Origin: Chitinophaga pinensis
GTDB taxonomy: Bacteria; Bacteroidota; Bacteroidia; AKYH767-A; OLB10
Reading direction: 5' to 3'
Length of the DNA stretch: 17,856 bases
NCBI GenBank assembly: GCA_945872015.1
Contig: CAMBYJ010000009.1
Coordinates: 1 to 17,856 of the forward strand
Part shown: positions 1 through 9,044 of the stretch, piece after piece
How the letters are laid out: each line of letters opens with the position of its first letter
How positions within the stretch are numbered: the first letter of the stretch is position 1
Translations under genes and position numbers: made by a program
The notes under the pieces: generated by a model
Told to the model about the DNA's origin: nothing
The model's input: the letters and a program-made list of their open reading frames with translations, nothing else
Databases searched by the model: none

Positions 1-1
1 T

Positions 2-541
2 AAACTTTTAGGAATGATTGATGATTTACTGGCATGGACAAAGGCGCAATCGGAATCTATTAATTGTTCAATTGAAAAAATTAGTATCGCTCATTTTAAA
101 GAGTATTTAACGGACTTAGTAAGCTTAATTGGTGCATCAAAGAAAATTGAATTAGAGTTAGATTTTAAATTTAATCCTACAACAGAATTTATTTTGTGTG
201 ATAAAAATTTAATGGAAACTGTTTTAAGAAATCTTGTTTCTAATGCTATTAAATTTTCTGATGAGGGAAGTAAACTCCATATCGCAGCAACCGATAAGAA
301 TAACAAATGCGAATTTAGTATTAAAGATTATGGAAAGGGTTTAACTGAAAAGCAAATAGCCGACATTAAAAGTGGTAATAGCTTTACTACAAAGGGAACT
401 GCCCAGGAACATGGTCATGGATTAGGCTTACAATTAGTACAAGAATTTTTGAAAAAACAAAACTCTGAATTAGAAGTGGAGTCAAGCTTAGGAGAAGGAA
501 GCAGATTTTATTTTTCGGTACCGATTCATCCTGGAAAGTAG
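2..541 (+). CDS. Sensor histidine kinase, C-terminal part (5' end outside window)
   Basis: This is the C-terminal part of a two-component sensor kinase, which autophosphorylates a histidine and passes the phosphate to a response regulator. The frame is open from base 2, so the gene continues upstream and the ATG at 14 is probably internal. The opening residues (KLLGMIDDLLAWTKAQ) look like the end of a HisKA dimerisation helix; the phospho-accepting histidine lies outside the window. Counting from the ATG at 14, the HATPase domain shows the N-box (N73 and N77 in LRNLVSNAIKF), G1 box DYGKG (105-109) and G2 box GHGLGLQL (134-141), followed by the usual final strands. All visible ATP-binding motifs are intact. 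No receiver domain follows and the gene simply stops. It converges on the protease gene; no clear terminator was found in 542-701. The sensed signal cannot be judged. Confidence 0.9.
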   Translation, partial: KLLGMIDDLLAWTKAQSESINCSIEKISIAHFKEYLTDLVSLIGASKKIELELDFKFNPTTEFILCDKNLMETVLRNLVSNAIKFSDEGSKLHIAATDKNNKCEFSIKDYGKGLTEKQIADIKSGNSFTTKGTAQEHGHGLGLQLVQEFLKKQNSELEVESSLGEGSRFYFSVPIHPGK

Positions 542-701
542 TATTTACAAAGTCAAGTATTTTTAATTTATGGTTTAGAAAATATCTAGTCTTCGATTAA
601 AGAATATTCAAACTGTAAAATATTTTCCATTAGCAATAAACAGATTATACGCTAAATCATACCCACTTATTGAATTGTTTTTGTTCCCAATCAAAGAGTA
701 A

Positions 702-3700
702 TTACTGAATTACCATTCTGAAGATTTTCTTATCTCCATTTTCAAGTTGCACAGAAACCATATAAACGCCCTTCGGTTGGTCGCCTAAGTTAAGTTGATA
801 GTTATCTCCAAAAGATTCTTTGCGTAGTATCTGGCGGCCTAAAATGTCATTCACTAAAATTATAAATGATTTCTCATCTCCTAAATCAATGGTTACATTT
901 CCATTATTCGGATTAGGGAATAATGTAATCGCATCAGTAGTTAATTCACTTGTGCGACAAGTAACATTTACTGCTTGGTATTTGATTGCCTGTGATCCGC
1001 ATATGTTTTTTGCGGTTACTCGAACACTTCCGCTTGTTGTTCCCCATTTCACCGTTGCAGTTGCTGTCCCTTGACCTGATAGAATACTTCCACCAGCTGG
1101 AACGCCCCATGTATAGGTTACACCAGGTTCTGCGGCTACGCTATACGCTAGATTTGTTTGTCCTGCACATACACTTAATGGACCAGTGATTTTTACAGGG
1201 CGTAATGGAAGTGTTGTAACGGTAGTTAAACATTTTGGAAGACTACTGCCACAAGCATTATTTGCTGTAACACAAATTGATTGATTTGTAAAGTTTGATG
1301 AAGGCCATGTAACCTGAATTGTTCGCGTTCCTTGACCGCTATTAATGTTAGCTCCTGCAGGAACCGTCCATGTATACGATGTTGCTCCAATTACATTATT
1401 AATACTGTATGTTGTTGTTGCACCACATAAATTACTTACAGGACCTGTAATTGTTCCTGGTGTTGCTGGCGCGCTTCTGACAACTGCAGTTACAGTTGAT
1501 GTATTCAAGCATATATTGCTTCCATATACACTAATGTTTCCAAAAGTAAATGCGGAGTTGAATTTAACAGTAATTGTATTCGTATTTTGTCCACTAATAA
1601 TAGCGGTATTAGCAGGCACTACCCAATTGTAATTGGTTGCATTAGCAATAACTGGTACCGAATATGTTTTTGTTGTTCCAGGACATACTCCGTTTTTTGT
1701 TCCAGTTAATGTTCCTATTGTACCAATAGAAGGTATTCCTGAATTTGTAAGTGTTACAGTATTTGTCAAAACACAACCATTCGCATCTGTTACTGTAGCT
1801 TGATAAGTGCCAGCCGATAAGTTGGTGATAGTTGAACCAATACCTCCATTGCTCCATGTGATATAATACGGAGAAAGACCGCCTGATACAGATATGTTAC
1901 ATACTCCGTTTGATGCAGCACATGTTTCATTGATAAAGTCAATTGGTCCTGATAGCGTATTGTTAGGCTGCGAAATAATTACTTGTTGTGTTGAAGTACA
2001 TCCGTTACCGTTAGTAACAGTGCAAGTATATTGTCCAGCCGTTAAATTGTTAATCGTTGAACTTGTTTCTCCTGTGTTCCATAGGTATGAAACCGATCCT
2101 GAAATATTTCCTGAAACATTTACTGTAGCACTGCCAGTTGATGATCCACTACAAGAAACATCAGTATGATTTTCGGTTAACACTAATGTTCCTAAATCAA
2201 CAGTTGTTGTTCCTGAGGCAGTACATCCGTTTATGTCGGTTGCAACACTTGTATAGGTAGTTGCTTGCGCAGGACTTGCAGTCGGATTAGAAATGTTTGC
2301 ATTGTTTAAACCAGTACTAGGCGACCAATTATAGGATGTAATAGTATTTGCTGGTAACTCAATTGACCATTTGTATAAAGTACCAACATCAACTGATCCC
2401 AAATCAGTAATCTTTAATGACCAATTGCCATTTGCAGTACCTGTAAGTGATGTGAAAGATTGTGATGGTGCAAATGAACCCGTGAATGGTGCTATACCGT
2501 TATTTATAGAAGTACCAACAGGAACAAATTTTGTTTTTATGAAATTATTACCTCCAGCACCTACTGAATTGGCAAGTATGATAGATGATCCCGAAGGAGA
2601 AATTAATTCAATTTTTAAATCACCATCATAAGTATGAATTAAAGAATCAATTGTTACAGATATAATTTCATTGGCATTCGTGCTTCCTGCAACATTAATA
2701 GTTGATGAGACTCCAGCTGATGGATAATCAGGAATAAAAAGAGCTGTAGCGTTACTTCCGATATTTTGTCCTTGCCCATATACAATACCGTTAGCATTTA
2801 ATTGAACAGATAGTCCATTACATACTAATCCACCTCCACTCACAATTGTAGAAGGAGAATTATTTAAATTAACTTTTGTGCTTGCAGTTCCACTGCATCC
2901 GTTTGCATCTGTTATAACGCAAGTATAGTTTCCATTATTTGCAATTGATGTATTCGTGATAATCGGATTTTGTAATGTAGAAGTAAATCCTCCTGGCCCT
3001 GTCCAACTAAACGAAGTTCCACCAGAGGCACTTAATTGCAATGGAGCTCCCAAACAACTTCCTCCAACAACAGTGGTAGCTGCCAATGAGTTTAACGAGT
3101 TAGTCGCTACACCAACAGCATCCCATGCATTTTTTACTTGTAACGTAGTAAATGAACAATTACCAAAAATATCATTCGACGATTTGATTGAATAAAAAGC
3201 AGCATCAGTATACTGAGAACTACTCGTCAAATAAAAACAATTATTACGATAAGCAATCTGTTCTGCATTGGCCATTCCAATGTTTGTAACATTATAGGCA
3301 AACCCTAAATCATTAGTTCCGCTTCCACCTGTACATAATAAATAATACCAGAAATTTTGAACGCCACTATTGTAATGTACACCTCCGTTGTCACCAGTAC
3401 CAGTGTACCAATTGGTGCCAAGGTATGTATCTGGATCTCCCGCCAAATTAGGATTGCTCATATAACGAATCCCATCGCCTGGTGTAGCTGGAGTATAACA
3501 ATTGTCACCAATTGTCCAGTTAGCAGTTGTAGGATTAGCATAAAAATCAACTGAGACACCAAAGATATCTGAAAACGATTCATTCAATGCACCAGATTCA
3601 TAGGAGTAAATTAAATTAGATGAAAACTCAGTAACGCCATGTGATAATTCGTGAGCTGCAATATCCAATTCTGTTAGCGGAGAAAAAGTTGTTCCATTAC

Positions 3701-4766
3701 CATCACCATAAGTCATAACACTTCCATTCCAGAATGCATTGTTGTAAGAGGTGCTGAAGTGAACATACGACTGTACTATACTTCCTAAGTTATCGTAGCT
3801 ATTTCGGTTATGTTTAAGTAAGTAATAGTCGTAGGTTTTTCCTGCACCATAGTGTGCGTCGAGTGCAGCGTTATCCTGATTGGTTGTAGTGTTCCAAAAA
3901 TTATCAGCATCGGTAAAATCAACAGCTGATGCATAGTTAGTTCCTGTTTGTAAGTTTAATGTTTCTACACCAGCTCCTCTTGAATACTCACGCAAGCGAT
4001 AACTTGTTGGGGATAAACTATCAACCTTTATAGTTTGTACTCCACTATATTTGGTTACTGCCGTCCCGTTAGTAGTAATAGTACATATTCTGTTTTCTTT
4101 AAAAATAATTTTTCCTGTAGATGCATCTACATATACGTTATATCTTTCATGAGGTGTAGTGGCATATACATCCAGCTTCCAACATAAAACAGGAGATTGC
4201 TTGGCACCATTATTAAATGATGGTAAAATCACAAGTTCAGCTGACGGATTATGAATATGTCCTATTAACGCCATCTGTTCAGCCTCGGAGCAATCAGATA
4301 AATATTTTGATGCACCGATGTTTTGCTTCGCTACGGTCAATGCTTGTTGTTCAGTAATGGAAGCAGTTGTATTAATACTTAGTGGACTGTAAAAAACGCC
4401 ATTGGCAGAAACCAAACGATTACCTTTTTCATGTAAAATGTATTCGCCTGAAATAACTTTTATATTTTGATAATATTGTTGGTAACGGTTATGCGTAAAC
4501 CCTAAATTATCTTTGTCGCTTTTTATCAATTGCCAAGAGTCAGCTGCTTTCATTCCCAACAAGTTTGCAATTCCATTTATTCCTTCAGTTGCTGAAATAG
4601 CAGACCCAGCAGAAAACTCAAGGTATAAGGGTGCTTTAGTTCGTTGATCATAACGAACCTCAATCAGATTTTTATTAACAGCCTTGGCTTTTTCGCCAGA
4701 TAAAACTTGTGCATTAACTGAGAATGAAAGTAAAATTACCGCAATAAGGGAGTAGATTCTTAGCAT
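702..4766 (-). CDS. Secreted M4 (thermolysin-family) metalloprotease with P domain, SprB/PKD-like repeats and T9SS sorting signal
   Basis: A zinc endopeptidase, predicted to cross the inner membrane by Sec and the outer membrane by T9SS. I start at 4766 because it begins directly with a signal peptide (MLRIYSLIAV..., cleavage about VNA/Q at 19/20); the frame stays open to 4847, but those 27 codons look like leader. In 1354-aa numbering: FTP/PepSY-type propeptide about 20-225, M4 catalytic region about 228-558, Ig/PKD-like domain about 563-633, proprotein-convertase P domain about 668-805, two SprB-like repeats about 861-1008, three PKD-like repeats about 1018-1270, and a type A T9SS domain from about 1279 (LFPNPNNG). 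Zinc and catalytic residues are present: HELSH 372-376, third ligand E396 in GALNESFSD, and H464 in NGGVHYNSG, spaced as in thermolysin. Thermolysin itself is a far shorter precursor; the extra length is adhesive domains. Likely roles are extracellular protein degradation or surface attachment; the substrate is unknown. Confidence 0.95.
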   Translation of the reverse strand: MLRIYSLIAVILLSFSVNAQVLSGEKAKAVNKNLIEVRYDQRTKAPLYLEFSAGSAISATEGINGIANLLGMKAADSWQLIKSDKDNLGFTHNRYQQYYQNIKVISGEYILHEKGNRLVSANGVFYSPLSINTTASITEQQALTVAKQNIGASKYLSDCSEAEQMALIGHIHNPSAELVILPSFNNGAKQSPVLCWKLDVYATTPHERYNVYVDASTGKIIFKENRICTITTNGTAVTKYSGVQTIKVDSLSPTSYRLREYSRGAGVETLNLQTGTNYASAVDFTDADNFWNTTTNQDNAALDAHYGAGKTYDYYLLKHNRNSYDNLGSIVQSYVHFSTSYNNAFWNGSVMTYGDGNGTTFSPLTELDIAAHELSHGVTEFSSNLIYSYESGALNESFSDIFGVSVDFYANPTTANWTIGDNCYTPATPGDGIRYMSNPNLAGDPDTYLGTNWYTGTGDNGGVHYNSGVQNFWYYLLCTGGSGTNDLGFAYNVTNIGMANAEQIAYRNNCFYLTSSSQYTDAAFYSIKSSNDIFGNCSFTTLQVKNAWDAVGVATNSLNSLAATTVVGGSCLGAPLQLSASGGTSFSWTGPGGFTSTLQNPIITNTSIANNGNYTCVITDANGCSGTASTKVNLNNSPSTIVSGGGLVCNGLSVQLNANGIVYGQGQNIGSNATALFIPDYPSAGVSSTINVAGSTNANEIISVTIDSLIHTYDGDLKIELISPSGSSIILANSVGAGGNNFIKTKFVPVGTSINNGIAPFTGSFAPSQSFTSLTGTANGNWSLKITDLGSVDVGTLYKWSIELPANTITSYNWSPSTGLNNANISNPTASPAQATTYTSVATDINGCTASGTTTVDLGTLVLTENHTDVSCSGSSTGSATVNVSGNISGSVSYLWNTGETSSTINNLTAGQYTCTVTNGNGCTSTQQVIISQPNNTLSGPIDFINETCAASNGVCNISVSGGLSPYYITWSNGGIGSTITNLSAGTYQATVTDANGCVLTNTVTLTNSGIPSIGTIGTLTGTKNGVCPGTTKTYSVPVIANATNYNWVVPANTAIISGQNTNTITVKFNSAFTFGNISVYGSNICLNTSTVTAVVRSAPATPGTITGPVSNLCGATTTYSINNVIGATSYTWTVPAGANINSGQGTRTIQVTWPSSNFTNQSICVTANNACGSSLPKCLTTVTTLPLRPVKITGPLSVCAGQTNLAYSVAAEPGVTYTWGVPAGGSILSGQGTATATVKWGTTSGSVRVTAKNICGSQAIKYQAVNVTCRTSELTTDAITLFPNPNNGNVTIDLGDEKSFIILVNDILGRQILRKESFGDNYQLNLGDQPKGVYMVSVQLENGDKKIFRMVIQ

Positions 4767-4874
4767 TGTTTTTTTAGTAATTAGAATTCTGAGATCTAAA
4801 GGAATTAAGTGGTGGCGTTGTAAATGGAAAATCTTAATTATTTTCAATCAAAATTGTTCTATAAAATGTTGACA

Positions 4875-4904
4875 CAAATTACGGCAATTTAGGCTATAAG
4901 TCAA
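4875..4904 (-). promoter_or_regulatory. Possible promoter of the M4 protease gene
   Basis: On the minus strand a TTG (4904-4902) is followed after 20 bases by TAATTTG (4881-4875). This resembles the Bacteroidota sigma-A pattern (TTG about -33, TAnnTTTG about -7) but the -7 element lacks one spacer base. It lies about 108 bases upstream of the chosen start. The divergent intergenic region 4767-5134 is AT-rich and otherwise holds only this site and the opposing cyclase promoter. Confidence 0.3.
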
Positions 4905-5052
4905 ATAAAAATCAATGATTTAAGCCCTTATAAAGTGAAAAAACAATTAGCTATTAATTTAGGTTGTTTACTTTTAAAAGCAAATGGTGAATAATAACTA
5001 AAAACTTTATTTATTTATCAGACACGGAAACATCGATTATCAATGAATTAAA

Positions 5053-5060
5053 TACTTTTG
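5053..5060 (+). promoter_or_regulatory. Candidate -7 promoter element of the cyclase gene
   Basis: TACTTTTG is an exact match to the Bacteroidota -7 consensus TAnnTTTG, 74 bases before the cyclase start. No TTG stands at the expected -33 position. An AAGGA Shine-Dalgarno-like stretch (5124-5128) lies 6 bases before the ATG at 5135, which supports that start; an overlapping ATG five bases earlier is in another frame. Confidence 0.4.
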
Positions 5061-5134
5061 AACTCGTTGTTGGATTAGTTAATTAGCCATTTCAAACAAT
5101 GTTTTAATCATATTTAATATTAAAAGGAAATGAA

Positions 5135-6979
5135 ATGAAGTATATCGTCTTGTTGATTTTGTTTTTTTGTTCCTTCCAGACAAAGGCTCAAAATGAATTA
5201 CAACAGCTTGTAAAAACAGGTTATGATAAGTCATTGAATGATAAATCAAGAGTAACAGCCTTACATAAAGCAGGAAGTATACTTACCGATTCTAAGGTAG
5301 ATAGTGCATTAATAATTTTAGAAGATGCTACCTTAATTTTAAAGAATATACGTGGGATAGATAGTGTAAGGTTTGCACAGGATAATAACTTGATTCGTGC
5401 GAGAGCATATCTGATACAAGGTCTATATCCGAAAGCCTTGGAGTACGCGCAAGTAGCAATGAACTATAGTGAAAAGTTAAAGCAGAATAATCTAGTTGCT
5501 GATTGTTATAGTGTAATCGGCCAGATTTATGAGCGGCAAGAAAATAATGCAAAGGCCGAAGAGTATTATAAAAAGAATTTAAAGTTAAGTAGGGTTATTG
5601 GTGATTCAGTTCGCATTTCGACTTCTTTAAGTTTATTAGGAAATATTTATGGAGCTACAAAACGATATGAAGAATCGCTAAAATGTTATAATGAAAGTTT
5701 AACCTTTATTAATCCTGATAAAAATCCAGTGCAAGCCGCAATTGCCTACGGAAATATTGGATACGTTTATTATGAAGTAGGAACGTTAGAGCAAAGTAAA
5801 AATGAATTAAAGAGTAAGACATCTTCCGATTATTTTAATAAATCGCTGGAAGCCACTAATAATGCCATGGAAATTTTTAAAAAGATTGGCAATAAAAGAT
5901 TTCAAATTATTGCAGGTTTAAATACAGGATTAGTTTATAATCAAATGGGCGATTATGCCACTGCAAAAAAATGGTGTCAGTCGGCATACGATGCCGCGGT
6001 AGATTTAAAAATTCCGCCGTTGCGAAGCGATGCTTGCGAATGTTTGTATAAAAGCAATAAGGCAATAGGGAATGCTGATGAAGCGCTAAAGTATTTTGAG
6101 ATTTATAAGCAGATAAGTGATTCAATAAAGAACACCGATAATGAAAGATCGATGGTTGAAAAGGAACTGAACTTCAACTATGAAAAAGAAAAGTTATCGG
6201 ATAGTTTGCAGTACGCACAGAAAGAAGCAATCGCCGATTCGCAAATACAAAAGCAACGTATAGGTTTAATCTCTGCCGCAGGAATTGTAGTGCTTATTGT
6301 GCTTTTAATGGTTGTATTGATTAAAGGTAAAAAACGTTCCGAAGAATTATTACTAAACATTCTTCCTTTTGATACCGCTCAGGAATTGAAGAAGAAAGGA
6401 ATGGCAGAAACTAAAAACTTTGATAGCGTAACCGTCCTCTTCACCGACTTTAAAGGCTTTACAACGATTTCTGAATTGCTTTCTCCTAAGGAACTTGTTA
6501 CAGAAATTGATACTTGTTTTAAAGGCATTGATAGAATTATGGGCAAGTATAATATTGAAAAAATAAAAACAATTGGTGATGCTTATATGGCGGCTGGAGG
6601 TTTACCAACTACAAATACTACGCATCCAATTGATGTTGTAATGGCGGCTCAGGAAATTATTTTGTTCATGGAAAGTTTAAAACAAGAACGAATAAAAAAT
6701 AATAAACCATTTTTTGAAATACGAATTGGAATTCACACAGGACCTGTGATTGCAGGAATTGTAGGAATAAAAAAATTCTCTTATGATATCTGGGGCGACA
6801 CCGTGAATACAGCCTCTCGTTTAGAGAGTAGCGGCGAAGTCAATAAAATTAATTTGTCGGGCGCTACCTATGATTTGATTAAAGATCAGTATCAATGCGA
6901 ACACCGAGGTAAGATAGAAGCAAAAAATAAAGGAAAGATTGATATGTATTTTTTGGTTGGTAAAATCCAACATAGCTAA
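5135..6979 (+). CDS. Membrane-anchored class III adenylate cyclase with periplasmic TPR domain
   Basis: Predicted to make cAMP from ATP at the inner membrane. The 614-aa protein has a signal peptide (1-18, ending TKAQ), TPR-like helical repeats from about 80 to 330, a coiled segment about 335-373, one membrane helix about 376-396, a short linker with LLLNILP (406-411) typical of cyclases, and a class III catalytic domain about 428-614. The metal-binding aspartates are D438 (LFTDFKGFT) and D482 (TIGDAYMA). K478 and D551 sit at the purine-specifying positions and match adenylate rather than guanylate cyclases. N558 and R562 (NTASR) are the transition-state residues. All catalytic positions are therefore present. 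Topology places the TPRs outside the cytoplasm and the cyclase inside, so a periplasmic protein interaction may control cAMP output; that is inference. Nothing in the window identifies the cAMP receptor. Confidence 0.93.
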   Translation: MKYIVLLILFFCSFQTKAQNELQQLVKTGYDKSLNDKSRVTALHKAGSILTDSKVDSALIILEDATLILKNIRGIDSVRFAQDNNLIRARAYLIQGLYPKALEYAQVAMNYSEKLKQNNLVADCYSVIGQIYERQENNAKAEEYYKKNLKLSRVIGDSVRISTSLSLLGNIYGATKRYEESLKCYNESLTFINPDKNPVQAAIAYGNIGYVYYEVGTLEQSKNELKSKTSSDYFNKSLEATNNAMEIFKKIGNKRFQIIAGLNTGLVYNQMGDYATAKKWCQSAYDAAVDLKIPPLRSDACECLYKSNKAIGNADEALKYFEIYKQISDSIKNTDNERSMVEKELNFNYEKEKLSDSLQYAQKEAIADSQIQKQRIGLISAAGIVVLIVLLMVVLIKGKKRSEELLLNILPFDTAQELKKKGMAETKNFDSVTVLFTDFKGFTTISELLSPKELVTEIDTCFKGIDRIMGKYNIEKIKTIGDAYMAAGGLPTTNTTHPIDVVMAAQEIILFMESLKQERIKNNKPFFEIRIGIHTGPVIAGIVGIKKFSYDIWGDTVNTASRLESSGEVNKINLSGATYDLIKDQYQCEHRGKIEAKNKGKIDMYFLVGKIQHS

Positions 6980-7022
6980 TTGATTAAACCTTAATAGTAG
7001 AAGTTGTAGTTTTCATTTACAT

Positions 7023-7043
7023 CAAACGATATTTAGTCGTTTG
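7023..7043. other. Inverted repeat between cyclase and aldo/keto reductase genes
   Basis: CAAACGA (7023-7029) and TCGTTTG (7037-7043) form a perfect 7-bp stem with a 7-base loop. It lies 44 bases after the cyclase stop and 31 before the reductase start. No T-run follows, so it is a poor terminator; an operator or an mRNA hairpin is equally possible. Confidence 0.4.
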
Positions 7044-7074
7044 TAAGTTGTATTTTCACCTAAAATTTAATAAC

Positions 7075-8058
7075 ATGGAATACAGAAAATTTGGTAGTAC
7101 AGGTCTGCAAGTAAGCGCACTTTCATTCGGAACGTGGTTAACTTTCGGAAAGCAAATAGCTGATACAACCGCAGAAGAATTAATGATTAAAGCTTATGAT
7201 GCAGGCATTAACTTTTTTGATAATGCAGAAATCTACGCGCGTGGAAAAAGTGAAGAGGTAATGGGAAATATCCTTAGTAAAGTAAAATGGACGCGTAGTT
7301 CGTATATGGTTTCGAGTAAGGTTTTCTTTGGATTTGAAGAGAATAAACCGAACCAACGTGGATTAAGTCGTAAACATATTATTGAAGGATGTGATGCAGC
7401 ATTGAAGCGTTTACAAGTTGATTATATCGATTTATATTATTGTCACCGCCCTGACAAGGATACTCCTATTTTAGAAACTGTTCAAGCAATGAATCATTTG
7501 ATTCAGCAAGGCAAGATTTTATATTGGGGAACTTCTGAATGGAGCGCACAAGAAATTTTGCAAGCTCATTTAGAAGCAGCACGTCATCATTTAATTCCGC
7601 CAGTAATGGAACAGCCGCAGTACAATATGCTGGAGCGTAAAAAAATGGAAGATGATTATTTGCATTTGTTCAAGCATCAAGGATTAGCAACTACCATTTG
7701 GTCGCCGTTGGCAAGCGGAGTGTTATCAGGAAAATATTTGTTTGACAATCCTACCGATACGCGTTTATCTATTGAGGGATTAGAATGGCTGAAAGAAAGA
7801 AATTTAACTGAAGAGCGCATCAATAAAGTAAAAGCGATTAAGAAAATTGCAGATGATATCAATGTATCGCTTCCTGTTTTCGGTATTGCATGGTGCTTGA
7901 AAAATCCGAATGTAAGCACTGTAATTTTAGGTGCAAGTAAAGTTCCTCAGTTAGAAGAAAATTTAAAAGCCATTGACGCACTTCCGTTATTAACTTCGGA
8001 TGTGATGGACAATGTTGACCTTGTACTAAACAACAAACCTGTATTACCTGATTTTTAA
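7075..8058 (+). CDS. Aldo/keto reductase, Kv-beta/YghZ-like group
   Basis: A cytoplasmic NADPH-dependent reductase of carbonyl compounds with the TIM-barrel AKR fold. I start at 7075 (MEYRKFGSTG) because this matches the family N-terminus; the frame is open to 7048 but those nine residues look untranslated. The 327-aa protein has the full catalytic tetrad: D49 and Y54 (FFDNAEIYARG), K82 (SSKVFFG) and H124 (YYCHRPD). GTSEWSAQE (152-160) and the cofactor-binding end ILGASKVPQLEENL (284-297) fit the AKR6/AKR14-like group, which includes potassium-channel beta subunits and E. coli YghZ. No channel gene is nearby, so a metabolic role such as aldehyde detoxification is more likely. Its stop overlaps the next start (TAATG), implying translational coupling with the hydrolase. 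No convincing promoter or Shine-Dalgarno was found. Confidence 0.93.
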   Translation: MEYRKFGSTGLQVSALSFGTWLTFGKQIADTTAEELMIKAYDAGINFFDNAEIYARGKSEEVMGNILSKVKWTRSSYMVSSKVFFGFEENKPNQRGLSRKHIIEGCDAALKRLQVDYIDLYYCHRPDKDTPILETVQAMNHLIQQGKILYWGTSEWSAQEILQAHLEAARHHLIPPVMEQPQYNMLERKKMEDDYLHLFKHQGLATTIWSPLASGVLSGKYLFDNPTDTRLSIEGLEWLKERNLTEERINKVKAIKKIADDINVSLPVFGIAWCLKNPNVSTVILGASKVPQLEENLKAIDALPLLTSDVMDNVDLVLNNKPVLPDF

Positions 8059-8879
8059 TGTCAAGATTAAAATCGATTGCTGTTAATGATACCATCCTGC
8101 ATTATTCTGATGCAGGTCCTTCGAGTGGACCAATATTTTTATTTGTTCATGGAGCAGCTGCCAGTTGTAATCATGTAGCATTTCTACGCGATTACCTGAT
8201 TCGAGATTTTCGCGTGATCAGTTATTCGCAGCGATTTCATTTACCGAATCATCCAAATCCTGCAGGTGAGTATGGAGCGGATATGCATGCCCGTGACCTT
8301 GTTGCGTTGATGGAGGCGCTCGAGTTGAAGGATGTTGTTTTATTAGGACATTCTTATGGTGGATTAGTTGCAGCTAGTGCAGCTATCCTGGCGCCACATT
8401 TAATCAAGCACTTATTTCTTGCAGAAGCGACGTTGCCATCGCTGGTAAATGACAATCCGATTTATCAGGAGATAATCAATATCAGAATACATGCATTCGA
8501 AAATATTAAAGCAGCCTTCGAATCAGGAGAGCCTGCTCTTGCTGTTAAATTGTTATTAGATTATGCAATAGGCGGTAAAGGATTCAATACGCTTCCCGAA
8601 GAAATTAAAAAAGACATGATTGCAAATGCTGGTTCACTTTTTCATTTAGTGTATCAGCAAGCACCACCAACAATCGCATCCGCAGAAGCATTAAAAAAAT
8701 TATCAATGCCTGTTACATTGTTGTTAGGTGAAAAGTGTACACCCATGTATAAAGCTGTTGCAGAAGAATTGCAAAAAATACTTCCAACGGCACAACAAAA
8801 AATATTTGGAGGTGTAGCGCACGATTTAATTTTTGAAGCAGCAGAAGATTGTGCAATTGAAATAAAAAATACAATTTGA
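8058..8879 (+). CDS. Alpha/beta-fold hydrolase
   Basis: A 273-aa soluble alpha/beta hydrolase. The oxyanion motif is HG (31-32, in FLFVHGAAAS), the nucleophile is S99 in GHSYGG, and the catalytic histidine is H255 (GGVAHDL). The acid residue is not certain: E123 (LAEATLP) or E225 (LLLGEKC) are candidates. There is no signal peptide, so it is probably cytoplasmic. The start codon overlaps the reductase stop by one base, so the two form an operon and may act on the same compound. The family covers esterases, lipases, epoxide hydrolases and peptidases; the sequence does not decide between them. Confidence 0.9.
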   Translation: MSRLKSIAVNDTILHYSDAGPSSGPIFLFVHGAAASCNHVAFLRDYLIRDFRVISYSQRFHLPNHPNPAGEYGADMHARDLVALMEALELKDVVLLGHSYGGLVAASAAILAPHLIKHLFLAEATLPSLVNDNPIYQEIINIRIHAFENIKAAFESGEPALAVKLLLDYAIGGKGFNTLPEEIKKDMIANAGSLFHLVYQQAPPTIASAEALKKLSMPVTLLLGEKCTPMYKAVAEELQKILPTAQQKIFGGVAHDLIFEAAEDCAIEIKNTI

Positions 8880-8905
8880 TTGCCTTTCTAACGTTAAGTA
8901 TATAC

Positions 8906-8953
8906 GAAAGAAAAGGGGCAACTTATTCCATTAAAAAGTCGGCTTCTTTTTTC
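8906..8953 (+). terminator. Weak candidate terminator after the hydrolase gene
   Basis: GAAAGAAAAGG (8906-8916) can pair with CTTCTTTTTTC (8943-8953), 10 of 11 positions including two G-U pairs, with a 26-base loop; the 3' arm itself is a T-tract. It is positioned 27 bases after the hydrolase stop. The A/T-only stem makes this a weak call. Confidence 0.3.
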
Positions 8954-9035
8954 TAAATAAGATAATTTTTCAAGTAAAAAAGGTTTTTCGCGAATAAATT
9001 TTGCAACCGCTATTTTGTTGAAAAATGTAGTCAAT

Positions 9036-9044
9036 TGTGGATAA
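9036..9044 (-). promoter_or_regulatory. Perfect DnaA box upstream of nrdA
   Basis: TGTGGATAA is the exact complement of the DnaA box TTATCCACA. It lies 225 bases before the nrdA start, just upstream of the structured leader. In E. coli, DnaA boxes in the nrdAB promoter link nucleotide supply to replication initiation, so a similar role is plausible here. Only one perfect box was seen. Confidence 0.55.

Noticed and set aside
578..627. Inverted repeat GAAAATAT/ATATTTTC as a terminator between the kinase and protease genes
   Set aside because: Only 8 A/T-rich pairs with a 34-base loop and no U-tract; expected by chance in AT-rich DNA.
1345..1632. Plus-strand open frame within the protease gene, and similar frames elsewhere
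   Set aside because: They lie opposite strong coding frames with clear domains and show no domain, signal or promoter of their own.
4767..4847. Longer N-terminus of the M4 protease starting at 4847
   Set aside because: The 27 extra residues would bury the signal peptide, which begins cleanly at the ATG at 4766.
7048..7074. Upstream ATG for the aldo/keto reductase
   Set aside because: The family N-terminus starts at MEYRKFG; the nine earlier residues have no family support and overlap the likely leader.
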